Below are positions 1-7,401 of a stretch of 36,602 nucleotides of DNA, piece by piece. The translations under genes and the position numbers were made by a program. The number at the start of each line of letters is the position of its first letter. Position 1 is the stretch's first letter. Origin of the DNA: JBJYKD01 sp049310025 (GTDB taxonomy: Bacteria > Bacillota > Thermosediminibacteria > Thermosediminibacterales > Tepidanaerobacteraceae); contig NZ_JBJYKD010000030.1 in assembly GCF_049310025.1 (NCBI RefSeq), positions 1 through 36,602 of the forward strand, written 5' to 3'. The notes beneath the pieces are model-generated. The model searched no databases. It had not been told where the DNA came from and worked only from the letters and a program-made list of their open reading frames with translations.

Positions 1-24
1 AGATAACGCACCTCATTCCCCATA

Positions 25-66
25 GTGACATTTTATCACGATAGTCTACAAGGTGACATTATCATA
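25..66. repeat. Two GTGACATT direct repeats, possible end of an IS21-type element
   Basis: GTGACATTTTATCA (25-38) and GTGACATTATCA (53-64) form a direct repeat spaced 28 bases apart. Multiple GTGACATT-type repeats are typical of the ends of IS21-family elements in Firmicutes, so the window may open just inside or beside such an element. No transposase (IstA/IstB) sequence is present here, and the exact element boundary cannot be placed. Confidence 0.3.
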
Positions 67-177
67 AAATAACCACATCAAATAAAAATAAGGGTTTAAT
101 TAATTTTCTCAATGATATACAATTATATTAATCTCTAATAATAATTCTGTAATAAAATAATAATTGTTGTTCAGGAG

Positions 178-720
178 GTGAGTGAAATAGACAGGTCCGT
201 CTTTTTAAAAGTGTTAGAAAAGATAGAAAACAGGCTCCGGGACAGCGGTGTGAACTGGGCTGTGACCGGCAGCCTTGGCTTTTGGTTACAGGGTATGCCC
301 ACAGAAGTCCATGACATCGACATTCAGACAGACAAAAGGGGTGCTTATAGGATCGAGCGCCTTTTGAAAGAGTACGTTATAAGAAAAGTGGAGTTTTCCC
401 AGGCCGATAGGATTCGATCATATTTCGGAGCTTTGATGATTGACGGCATAAAAGTGGAAATTATGGGAGATATTCAGAAACTGGTGGGCGAAAAATGGGA
501 GGAGCCCGTGGACATTGAGAAATACAAAAATTTTGTATACGTGCATGACATGAAGATTCCCGTGCTCTCCCTGGATTATGAATATCAGGCGTATAAAAAA
601 ATGGGGCGGATTGAAAAAGCTGAAATGATAAAAAAATGGCTGTCGGAAACAAGGCGGAGGCATCATGACGGCGAATTTGATAATATTTGCTATAAATTAG
701 GGGAGGAGAAATCTATATGA
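178..720 (+). CDS. Minimal nucleotidyltransferase-like protein
   Basis: This 180-residue protein has the signature of the minimal nucleotidyltransferase fold: Gly31-Ser32 in the context AVTGSLGFWL, followed by Asp46-Ile-Asp48, the likely metal-binding pair. Related proteins are AbiEii- or MNT-type transferases and stand-alone proteins of unknown role. No HEPN partner is adjacent, so an antitoxin role is not supported. The start is unclear. The only standard start, GTG at 178, overlaps the strong Shine-Dalgarno AGGAGG (173-178), which cannot serve it. An in-frame ATA at 187 sits 8 bases downstream of that site, and the frame is open back to 145 with no ATG. The 3' end overlaps the next gene by 4 bases (ATGA), suggesting translational coupling with the flavoprotein. 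The substrate is unknown. Confidence 0.7.
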   Translation: MSEIDRSVFLKVLEKIENRLRDSGVNWAVTGSLGFWLQGMPTEVHDIDIQTDKRGAYRIERLLKEYVIRKVEFSQADRIRSYFGALMIDGIKVEIMGDIQKLVGEKWEEPVDIEKYKNFVYVHDMKIPVLSLDYEYQAYKKMGRIEKAEMIKKWLSETRRRHHDGEFDNICYKLGEEKSI

Positions 721-1262
721 AAATACTGGCTGTACAGGCAAGTCCGAGGCATAATGGCAATACCGCCCTGCTTCTGGAGCATTACCTCAAAGGGGTCAGA
801 GAAAAATATCCGCAGGCGGAAATCCAGACTGTTTATTTGCATGGGAAAAATATCGAGCCCTGCAGGGGATGCAACCGATGTAAAGAAGAAAGATGCGGCT
901 GTGTCATCCGGGACGACATGCAGGATTTATATCAGAAATTCCACAGGGCCGAGGTGCTGATCTTTGCTACGCCCGTATACTGGTGGAACATAACCTCCCA
1001 GCTGAAAAGGTTTATGGACAGGATGTACGCTATTGACGTGGAGTCGGGTTTTAAAAATAAAAAATTTGTCCTGCTGCTCACATACGGTGGGGCTCTTCCA
1101 AATTCCGGGCCAGAACTGGTACAGCGGACATTTAAAGAAATCTGCGATTACGTGCATATGGATTTCGTCCAATTTTACGGCACATGCACTGACGATTACA
1201 AACCGGTCGAGGAAAACCAGGAAGCTCAAGAAGCGGTTTACGAGATGGGAAAGGCCCTGTAA
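717..1262 (+). CDS. Flavodoxin-fold NAD(P)H-dependent (FMN) oxidoreductase
   Basis: The 181-residue product starts with a beta strand and the FMN-phosphate loop SPRHNGNT (residues 9-16), then TPVYWWNITSQLK, the second flavin-contacting loop of the NADPH-dependent FMN reductase / iron-sulfur flavoprotein family. A cysteine cluster CRGCNRCKEERCGC lies around residues 49-62. Similar clusters occur in many clostridial family members, and some ligate an Fe-S centre. It is probably a cytoplasmic redox protein whose electron acceptor is unknown. The ATG overlaps the stop of the preceding gene and is preceded by GGGGAGGAG. The protein is somewhat short at the C-terminus for an iron-sulfur flavoprotein but looks intact. 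Confidence 0.85.
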   Translation: MKILAVQASPRHNGNTALLLEHYLKGVREKYPQAEIQTVYLHGKNIEPCRGCNRCKEERCGCVIRDDMQDLYQKFHRAEVLIFATPVYWWNITSQLKRFMDRMYAIDVESGFKNKKFVLLLTYGGALPNSGPELVQRTFKEICDYVHMDFVQFYGTCTDDYKPVEENQEAQEAVYEMGKAL

Positions 1263-1361
1263 CAAGTCTCATACTTTTAGCAGCGGGGTTTTGCGTAGAC
1301 GAGCAACAAAGATAAGCAGAGCGCCAGACCAGGCGCCCTGCCAAGTGTTTAAATGCAGGAT

Positions 1362-1384
1362 AAGGCAGGGGTAACCCCTGCCTT
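1362..1384 (-). terminator. Hairpin abutting the end of the minus-strand permease gene
   Basis: AAGGCAGGGG (1362-1371) and CCCCTGCCTT (1375-1384) form a perfect 10-bp stem with a 3-base loop. It touches the stop codon of the minus-strand permease and lies between two convergent genes, so it could end transcription from either side. Neither flank has a clear T run, which lowers confidence in an intrinsic terminator. A smaller GCGCC/GGCGC hairpin lies at 1321-1336. Confidence 0.45.
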
Positions 1385-2685
1385 CAGACGGAAGACAAAC
1401 GTCCGGTTTCGGGTGCAACGCATAAACCGAGTGCTTTATGATACACATAGTATATGAGTCCACCTATGATCATGCCGTTTACGGCTGGTATGAAAAACTT
1501 GATTTTCCATGATATTAACCCGCCGATTAACACGGAAATCAAACCCGGCCAGTATATGCCTTCCTTTTGAATGAATCTTTTTCTGGAAACGAAGAAGTAT
1601 TCGGTAATTATTACACCGGCCACAGGCGTTACCCAGGATGCGAGTATGGATACAAAGTTAAGGAAGTAGCTCACAATACCCGATATGGCAAATGCTGTGC
1701 CCACGAGAGCGGAAATAAGCGTAAGATAGAACCTGCTGCCGCCAAACACCTTTTTTAATGCGAGACCCGAGCTATACGCAGATGTGATGCATGTGGTCCA
1801 CTGGAGCAAAAAGACAAACACCAGGGCCATTGCCGGCATGCCCAATTTTATCATAACCTCTACAATGTTCCATGGTTCCTTTACACCGAGTTTCGTTGCC
1901 GAAAGGGCCATTATCATGCCCGCGATTGTGAGGACTGAAGTAGCCGGGAAAAGACCAACAATGCCCGAATACGTCATATCGCTCCATTTGTTTTTTATCC
2001 ATCTTGTATAATCGGCAACGAAAGAACATCCTACGGCAATCATGCCGATCTGCATGTTTATGCCCCACATCAGCCCCATATTTTGCTGCGGATTATAAGC
2101 CCAGAGGCTGCCTATTCCCGTCCCCATTATAGCTTTGCCGACGCCAAATATAATGATATAAATCATTATGGGAAGACTTACCCAGTTTAACCATGCCATG
2201 GATATAATACCATACATGGCGGGAATCGCAAAAACGACACCAAATATTAGTGTTACAATATTAAAAACTGTTTTGCTCATGGGAATTACTGCGGCCATAG
2301 CCTGAGTTGCTATTGAAACCTCGATGCCGTACCAGGCAACACACGGTATGACAGTTACAATAAAAGATGTGGCTATGTCGCTTCCTCTTTTTCCAAAAGC
2401 GCATTCGCCGATAAGGTAAGTGTTTAATCCCTGTTCCGCTCCAATTTTGCCGAGCGGGATGTAGAATAATACAAGTAGGGCGACAAGGCCTAAAAACATG
2501 GCCGTAATGGCCTGCCATAATGCAAGGCCGTAAATTAAGCCTCCACCTGCCATACTACCCGCAAGCACGGCGCACATTCCGATATATACGCTGGCCGCAT
2601 AAAACCAGTGTTTTCTCATCGATTGTGGTATGGGCTTTTGAGAATACTCTTCTTCAAAATTTACCTGAATGTTGGTTTTTTCCAT
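1384..2685 (-). CDS. NCS1-family permease (cytosine/purine/hydantoin type)
   Basis: This 433-residue protein is very hydrophobic with about 12 predicted membrane segments. It fits the nucleobase:cation symporter-1 family (CodB-like): a short charged N-terminus, a first helix rich in Gly/Ala (AGSMAGGGLIYG), a conserved Pro-Cys-Val-Ala-Trp-Tyr-Gly segment in the third helix region, and SFVADYTRW in the middle of the protein. Family members import cytosine, allantoin, purines or hydantoins with Na+ or H+. It is read divergently from the PucR-type regulator, and AAAGGAG lies 9 bases before the ATG. The neighbouring hydantoinase genes point to a hydantoin-like or purine-derived substrate, but this cannot be read from the sequence. 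It is a distinct paralogue of the permease at 4868. Confidence 0.9.
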   Translation of the reverse strand: MEKTNIQVNFEEEYSQKPIPQSMRKHWFYAASVYIGMCAVLAGSMAGGGLIYGLALWQAITAMFLGLVALLVLFYIPLGKIGAEQGLNTYLIGECAFGKRGSDIATSFIVTVIPCVAWYGIEVSIATQAMAAVIPMSKTVFNIVTLIFGVVFAIPAMYGIISMAWLNWVSLPIMIYIIIFGVGKAIMGTGIGSLWAYNPQQNMGLMWGINMQIGMIAVGCSFVADYTRWIKNKWSDMTYSGIVGLFPATSVLTIAGMIMALSATKLGVKEPWNIVEVMIKLGMPAMALVFVFLLQWTTCITSAYSSGLALKKVFGGSRFYLTLISALVGTAFAISGIVSYFLNFVSILASWVTPVAGVIITEYFFVSRKRFIQKEGIYWPGLISVLIGGLISWKIKFFIPAVNGMIIGGLIYYVYHKALGLCVAPETGRLSSV

Positions 2686-2806
2686 ACTACCGTACTCCTT
2701 TCTGAAAATAAAAAACTGTATATTAGATTTTTGGGTAAAAATTTTTTTACATCACCTCCGCGTTTTATGATAATTTTTGACAAACCGATGAAAATATAAA
2801 AAAAGT

Positions 2807-2815
2807 TGATATAAT
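2807..2815 (+). promoter_or_regulatory. Extended -10 promoter for the PucR-type regulator
   Basis: TGATATAAT (TG at 2807-2808, TATAAT at 2810-2815) matches the extended -10 consensus and would give a leader of about 110 bases before the ATG at 2934. A TTGACA at 2777-2782 is 27 bases away, too far to be its -35. The 245-base divergent region also holds the minus-strand permease promoter, which I cannot place. Confidence 0.5.
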
Positions 2816-2933
2816 ATATTAAATAAAACTGGCTTTTTTCCTGCTCGTAAAACAGAAATAACACTGGCAACAAGAAACAAATTTATGCTTAGTTTTTATT
2901 TTAAGTAGACAAAGCAATATTGGGGGATTTTTG

Positions 2934-4637
2934 ATGGAAGGCATAACCGTAAAAGAGGTTTACGAAATTTTAAGAGAAGACGGCGTTTACTGGGCTGCGG
3001 GTAAAAACGGGGAAGACAGGCTTATAAAATCGGTGAGTGTTATAGAAATTCCCGATTGTTTTGAATGGCTTCAGGGTGGAGAAATGATATTGACCACGCT
3101 GTATCCATATAAAACTATTGATGAGAAGCTCGATCTCATAAGAGGTTTGAACAAAGGAAGGGCTGCGTGTATATGCATCCACCCGGGCAATGATCCGTTT
3201 CCTCATGTGCCCGATTGTTTGATAAAGCTTGCGGATGAAATAAATTTTCCTTTATTCTTAATAGAAAGAAAAGTGCCTTATTCCATAATCATGAAAAAAA
3301 CATATGAAGCTCTGTTGAACAGGGAAGAGCTGGCCCTTAAAAAAGCGCAGGAGATTAACAATGTGATGAATAATATCTTATTGACCAATGGAGGGGTGCA
3401 TGAAATAATAGACAAATTGTCAGCTATTACAAATAAAAGCGTGATTTTTCTCGATGAAAATTTTAAACCTGTTGATGTGGTTGTAAGAGGGAAAAATGGC
3501 AGTTTAATTGAGGAAGAATTGGCAAGAATATGCGATTTCGCAAAAAGTTATGTTGAAGCAAATATATTATACAAAAAAAGCAGAAACAAACCGGACCAAA
3601 CTCACATTGTTGCTTGGAAAGAAGGCTTTAATCTGGCAATTGCCGTTGTGAACATAAATGATGAGATGGATTATTATCTGTTAGTCATAAAGGAAGGTGA
3701 AATGACTGAATTTGAAAATAAATTGTACAAAATTGCATTTCCAGGGACAATTACCGCTTTGAAGATAGACATATTAAAAAATCTGGCCATTCTGGAAACG
3801 GAACAAAGGCTTAAATCGGACTTTTTTGAAGACATAATAAATGATACCTATACCTCGGATGAACTTATGAAAAAAAGAGCCCGGACCCTTGGTTTAAACC
3901 TTCTTGATAAAAATTTTGTTGTCATTATTGATATTGACGATTTCGAAAAATACTGCAGGGACAATTATGAAAAGGGCGAAGAGCATATCCAAAAGGTAAA
4001 GAGAGACTTGAAGAAGGCCATTGAAGAAGCATGCAAAGACATAAAGAACAGGGTCCTGCTTTTTGTTCCAAAGAGCGATGAGGGCGTACTTCTTATAGGT
4101 TTTACTCAAATTGAATATATGAGAGAAATGCTTTATAAAAAAATGTTAAACGATTTTTTTTATAAAGTAATAGAAAGATTTTCCGCAAACAATCCGGATG
4201 TTACGTTGTCGATCGGAGTAAGCTCGGGCATGGAAAATATCGGGGAATTGAAGAGGGCATACAAAGAAGCCGTCTTTGCCAAAGATATAGGCAATAAGTT
4301 GTTCGGCAGAGGGAAAATTAATTTTTATGATAATCTTGGGATATATAAATTGATATCGATTCCGGATAAAAAGGAGGACATATTAAGGGATCGATGGTTT
4401 TTCAGACTTTATGAGTATGATAGAAATAAAAACGGCAACCTTATAGAAACACTGGAGGTTTTTCTGGACAGCAACGGCAGCATAAAAGATACGGCAAAAA
4501 AGCTCTACACCCATCCCAATACTATAAAATACCGCCTTAAAAAGGTCAAAGAGCTGACGGGTGAAGATATACTGCAGGATGAACAGAAAAGGCTTTATTA
4601 CCATATCCTCATAAAAGCGTTGAAGATGCTTTCTTGA
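2934..4637 (+). CDS. PucR/CdaR-family transcriptional regulator
   Basis: The 567-residue protein has three recognisable parts. Residues 1-125 match the PucR N-terminal domain (GITVKEVYEIL, then GEMILTT). A central region around 285-415 is the degenerate GGDEF-like domain of this family (VVIIDIDDFEKY, then SIGVSSG). A C-terminal helix-turn-helix of the HTH_30 type spans about 500-565 (GSIKDTAKKLYTHPNTIKYRLKKV). PucR proteins typically activate purine, allantoin or related nitrogen catabolism genes. Placement between two NCS1 permeases and ahead of hydantoinase genes suggests it senses a ring-cleavage metabolite and controls this island. ATG 2934 is preferred over TTG 2931 because GGGGGA at 2922-2927 is then about 6 bases away. 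Confidence 0.9.
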   Translation: MEGITVKEVYEILREDGVYWAAGKNGEDRLIKSVSVIEIPDCFEWLQGGEMILTTLYPYKTIDEKLDLIRGLNKGRAACICIHPGNDPFPHVPDCLIKLADEINFPLFLIERKVPYSIIMKKTYEALLNREELALKKAQEINNVMNNILLTNGGVHEIIDKLSAITNKSVIFLDENFKPVDVVVRGKNGSLIEEELARICDFAKSYVEANILYKKSRNKPDQTHIVAWKEGFNLAIAVVNINDEMDYYLLVIKEGEMTEFENKLYKIAFPGTITALKIDILKNLAILETEQRLKSDFFEDIINDTYTSDELMKKRARTLGLNLLDKNFVVIIDIDDFEKYCRDNYEKGEEHIQKVKRDLKKAIEEACKDIKNRVLLFVPKSDEGVLLIGFTQIEYMREMLYKKMLNDFFYKVIERFSANNPDVTLSIGVSSGMENIGELKRAYKEAVFAKDIGNKLFGRGKINFYDNLGIYKLISIPDKKEDILRDRWFFRLYEYDRNKNGNLIETLEVFLDSNGSIKDTAKKLYTHPNTIKYRLKKVKELTGEDILQDEQKRLYYHILIKALKMLS

Positions 4638-4705
4638 CGCATTTGGAGCATGAAGTAAGAATAAAAAATGCAATTGTATTTAGATAATAAAAAAAACCAT
4701 TATTT

Positions 4706-4734
4706 TTGTCCTGTAAATATATTGAATATATATA
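4706..4734 (+). promoter_or_regulatory. Candidate promoter for the second permease operon
   Basis: TTGTCC (4706-4711) and TATATA (4729-4734) are separated by 17 bases within a very AT-rich 221-base gap. A start here would give a leader of over 100 bases before GTG 4868. The leader carries a strong Shine-Dalgarno-like AGGAGGGG at 4811-4818 with no usable start after it. The AT-rich background makes this a weak call. Confidence 0.3.
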
Positions 4735-4867
4735 AATTTATATGGTATTTTCATACACAAATGAGTTGCAGTAATATTTAAAACATACCACGAGAAAATT
4801 TAAGTAAAAAAGGAGGGGTTTAAATTTAGATACTTGTAGCTGAAAAATTTTTCGAGGGGTGAAATAT

Positions 4868-6196
4868 GTGACAGAAGAAAAAAATTTATTTAATGAAGAA
4901 GCCGGTCTCGAGTCGATTCCCACGGAAAAAAGAGTGAACTGGCTATCTCCCGCACTGGTATACGCCGGGTGCGAATTCTGCATCCCTGTCATAATGATAG
5001 GCAGCGGAATTATAGCAAGTTTTAATTTTAAAGAATTTATAATGGCGGTAATATTAGGCCTGGTTGTTATAACCTGGCTGGGCGACGGTATAAATTGTTA
5101 TCTTGGCGCCATGACGGGGAGATCTTCATCGGTTATTGCAAGATCCGCATTCGGCGATGTTCAGGCGAGAATAATCGTCTCTCTGGCGGTTTTAATAATG
5201 ACGGGCGGCTGGTGGGCCCTTCAGACGGCGGTGACGGGCAATGCGTTGTGCGCGATGTTTGGAATAGACTATACGAATAATTTTATGGTGTGGGCAATAA
5301 TTACTATAATTGCGGGAATTATATTTGCAATTCCACCTATAATCGGTTACAGTTCAATGGCGTGGACCGACTATGTGGCGGTTCCTGCAGGTATGCTGCT
5401 CGTTATAGCCGGATTTTATCTATCGATAAAAGGCAGCGGATGGGAGAAGATATGGACTTATAACCCGCAGCACAATATGTTGTTTACACAGGCGGTAAGC
5501 ACTTTTGTGGGTGCAAATGTAGCGCAATTTGTAATATTTGCAGACTATGCAAGATTTTGTAAACCCAAAGCGCGAGATGCTTTCCTGGTACCCAGCGGTG
5601 TAGTTGTGACGGGGTTTATATTGTTCATTATGGGCGCGGTAATGGGCGTAGGAAGGGGAACGTATGATATTGTGGCACTGATGCAGCAGCTGGGATTTGG
5701 CTGGTGGGGATTTTTGATCTTGTGGCTGGCCCAGTGGACGTCTCAACTGGTAAATGATTATTCGATGGGGCTTTCGCTGTGCAATATGTTTAACATGAAG
5801 ACCAATAATCAAAGAAAGTATTTAACCGCCCTTGGTACGGTTATTGCTCTGATTGTGGCGCTAGCGGGCATACTGAATCAATTTCAGAACTTCCTGTATT
5901 TGACCGCCCTGTCTTATCCGGCAATTGGTTCTATCCTTGCGGTTGACTATGTATTTGTCAATGATAAAAAATGGGAAGACAAGAAGGGATGGAACTGGGT
6001 CGCGACGGTTGCTTTGATTTTCGGGATAGCGGTGGGTTATTATACACAGTATGTAAAACCGTGGGGGATACCGGCGGTGCAGAGCTATTTAATAAGCGGA
6101 TTACTGTATTATGTTTTAATGTATGTTAAGGCGCAAATTCAACCCGATCAATTTACTCCAATGAAATGGAGAAAGAGTGGTGCGATTAATGCTTAA
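4868..6196 (+). CDS. NCS1-family permease, second copy
   Basis: This is a roughly 442-residue, 12-segment membrane protein of the cytosine/purine/hydantoin permease family. Family-like features are the LSPALVYAGCEFCIPV first segment, GRSSSVIARSAFG after helix 2, MTGGWWALQ in helix 3, YNPQHN in the middle and FADYARF soon after. Charged and Trp-rich loops separate the helices. GTG 4868 is preferred to GTG 4859 because GAGGGGTG (4854-4861) overlaps the upstream codon but is correctly spaced for the second. The gene overlaps the following M24 gene by 8 bases, so transporter and hydrolase are probably co-translated and the transported compound is probably a substrate, or precursor of a substrate, for that enzyme. 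Confidence 0.9.
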   Translation: MTEEKNLFNEEAGLESIPTEKRVNWLSPALVYAGCEFCIPVIMIGSGIIASFNFKEFIMAVILGLVVITWLGDGINCYLGAMTGRSSSVIARSAFGDVQARIIVSLAVLIMTGGWWALQTAVTGNALCAMFGIDYTNNFMVWAIITIIAGIIFAIPPIIGYSSMAWTDYVAVPAGMLLVIAGFYLSIKGSGWEKIWTYNPQHNMLFTQAVSTFVGANVAQFVIFADYARFCKPKARDAFLVPSGVVVTGFILFIMGAVMGVGRGTYDIVALMQQLGFGWWGFLILWLAQWTSQLVNDYSMGLSLCNMFNMKTNNQRKYLTALGTVIALIVALAGILNQFQNFLYLTALSYPAIGSILAVDYVFVNDKKWEDKKGWNWVATVALIFGIAVGYYTQYVKPWGIPAVQSYLISGLLYYVLMYVKAQIQPDQFTPMKWRKSGAINA

Positions 6197-7286
6197 TAAA
6201 GTAAGAGTGACCAGACTTGTGGAAATTATGTCTGGGGAAGATGTGGATGCAATGCTTATAGGGCCGTCTGCGGATCTGGAGTATATGGCAGGTTACTCTC
6301 CGCTTCCTGATGAAAGATTTAAATGTCTGGTCGTGCTATCAGACGGTGGATGTTTTTATATTTCACCCTCGCTTTATTTTGAGGAAACAAGAAATAAAAT
6401 AGGTGCAGATATAAAAATATACGTATGGGATGACAAAAGCGGTTTTTTAGGCGCCATGGAATCCGCAAATAGAGATTTTAAGCTGGATAAAAAACGCATA
6501 GCCGTCAATGAAGGAATCAGGGCTGTTGATTTAATAGACATCCAGACGGTAATTAAATCAGACTTTGTTAAAGGCACCAATATACTGGAAGAGTTGAGGA
6601 TAATAAAAGACGAAGAAGAAATTAAAAATTTAAAATATGCTTCAAAAATAGCTGACCAGGTTATGGAAGAAATTATAAAATTTATAAGACCGGGCATGAA
6701 GGAAAGAGCTGTAAAGGATAAAATAAAGGAATTATGCTTTGAAAAAGGTGCAAACGGTTTATCTTTCGAGCCGTTAGTAGCATCGGGGCCGAACAGTTCA
6801 ATGCCTCATTATTGTGGAGAGGATAGATTCATCCGGGAAAAAGACATAGTCGTTCTGGATTTCGGCTGCAGATATAACGGCTATTGTTCCGATATTACAA
6901 GGACGGTCTTTGTCGGGGAAGTATCGGAGGAAGAAAAAAGAATTTACGATATTGTGGCGGCGGCAAACCTTGAGGGAGAACGGGCTGTTAAAGCAGGAAT
7001 AAGTGCCGGGGAGGTAGACCGTAAGACAAGATCGGTTATTGAGAAAGCAGGATATGGAGAATATTTTATTCACAGGACGGGCCACGGCATCGGTGTGAGT
7101 GTTCATGAAGCTCCATATATAAAGGAAGGAAACAAACAAATCCTCCAGAAGGGCATGGTATTCAGTGTGGAACCGGGCATCTACCTTCCGGACAGATTTG
7201 GCATTAGAATAGAAGATCTGGTTCTGGTCAAAGATGGTGGTGTTGAAGTATTAAATGCATTTCCAAAGGAACTGGTGGTTATTTAA
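6189..7286 (+). CDS. M24-family metallohydrolase (Xaa-Pro peptidase/creatinase fold), copy 1
   Basis: The 365-residue product has the two-domain pita-bread organisation: an N-terminal creatinase-like domain (about 1-120) and a catalytic M24 domain (about 145-360). All five metal ligands of the dinuclear peptidases are present, numbered from ATG 6189: Asp224, Asp235 (CSDITRT), His299 (GHGIGVSVHE), Glu328 (VEPG) and Glu342 (RIED). Creatinase itself lacks these metals, so this is more likely a metal-dependent amide or peptide hydrolase. In this setting it may hydrolyse a carbamoyl or iminopeptide-like product of hydantoinase action; that is inference. ATG 6189 overlaps the permease stop and follows GAGTGGTG. 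Confidence 0.88.
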   Translation: MLNKVRVTRLVEIMSGEDVDAMLIGPSADLEYMAGYSPLPDERFKCLVVLSDGGCFYISPSLYFEETRNKIGADIKIYVWDDKSGFLGAMESANRDFKLDKKRIAVNEGIRAVDLIDIQTVIKSDFVKGTNILEELRIIKDEEEIKNLKYASKIADQVMEEIIKFIRPGMKERAVKDKIKELCFEKGANGLSFEPLVASGPNSSMPHYCGEDRFIREKDIVVLDFGCRYNGYCSDITRTVFVGEVSEEEKRIYDIVAAANLEGERAVKAGISAGEVDRKTRSVIEKAGYGEYFIHRTGHGIGVSVHEAPYIKEGNKQILQKGMVFSVEPGIYLPDRFGIRIEDLVLVKDGGVEVLNAFPKELVVI

Positions 7287-7312
7287 ATTTAAAGTGGGCA
7301 ATTAACCTCAAA

Positions 7313-7352
7313 TGGCCCTGGGTCTTGGCATGTAAGACAAGAACAAGGGCCA
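7313..7352 (+). terminator. Imperfect hairpin between M24 and hyuA genes
   Basis: TGGCCCTGGGTCTTG (7313-7327) pairs with CAAGAACAAGGGCCA (7338-7352) with two G-A mismatches and a 10-base loop. Only a weak T-rich stretch (CCCTTTGTT) follows. It may be a partial terminator or processing site just upstream of the internal promoter. Confidence 0.4.
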
Positions 7353-7359
7353 ATCCCTT

Positions 7360-7368
7360 TGTTATAAT
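7360..7368 (+). promoter_or_regulatory. Extended -10 promoter for hyuA-hyuB
   Basis: TGTTATAAT (TG 7360-7361, TATAAT 7363-7368) is a full extended -10 element with no recognisable -35. Predicted transcription starts near 7375, leaving a leader of about 27 bases with a GGGAGG site before the TTG start at 7402. Confidence 0.5.
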
Positions 7369-7401
7369 ACTTAATTTATTAATTAACGGGAGGTTTGAAA
7401 A

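Noticed and set aside
178..720. Antitoxin of a MNT/HEPN toxin-antitoxin pair
   Set aside because: No HEPN-domain gene is adjacent; the coupled neighbour is a flavoprotein.
2777..2815. Classical promoter TTGACA with TATAAT before the PucR gene
   Set aside because: The boxes are 27 bases apart, far beyond the usual 16-18; the extended -10 alone is the better explanation.
4811..4840. Strong Shine-Dalgarno with a possible small gene
   Set aside because: AGGAGGGG is not followed by a start codon at a usable distance; the TTG downstream is followed directly by a stop.
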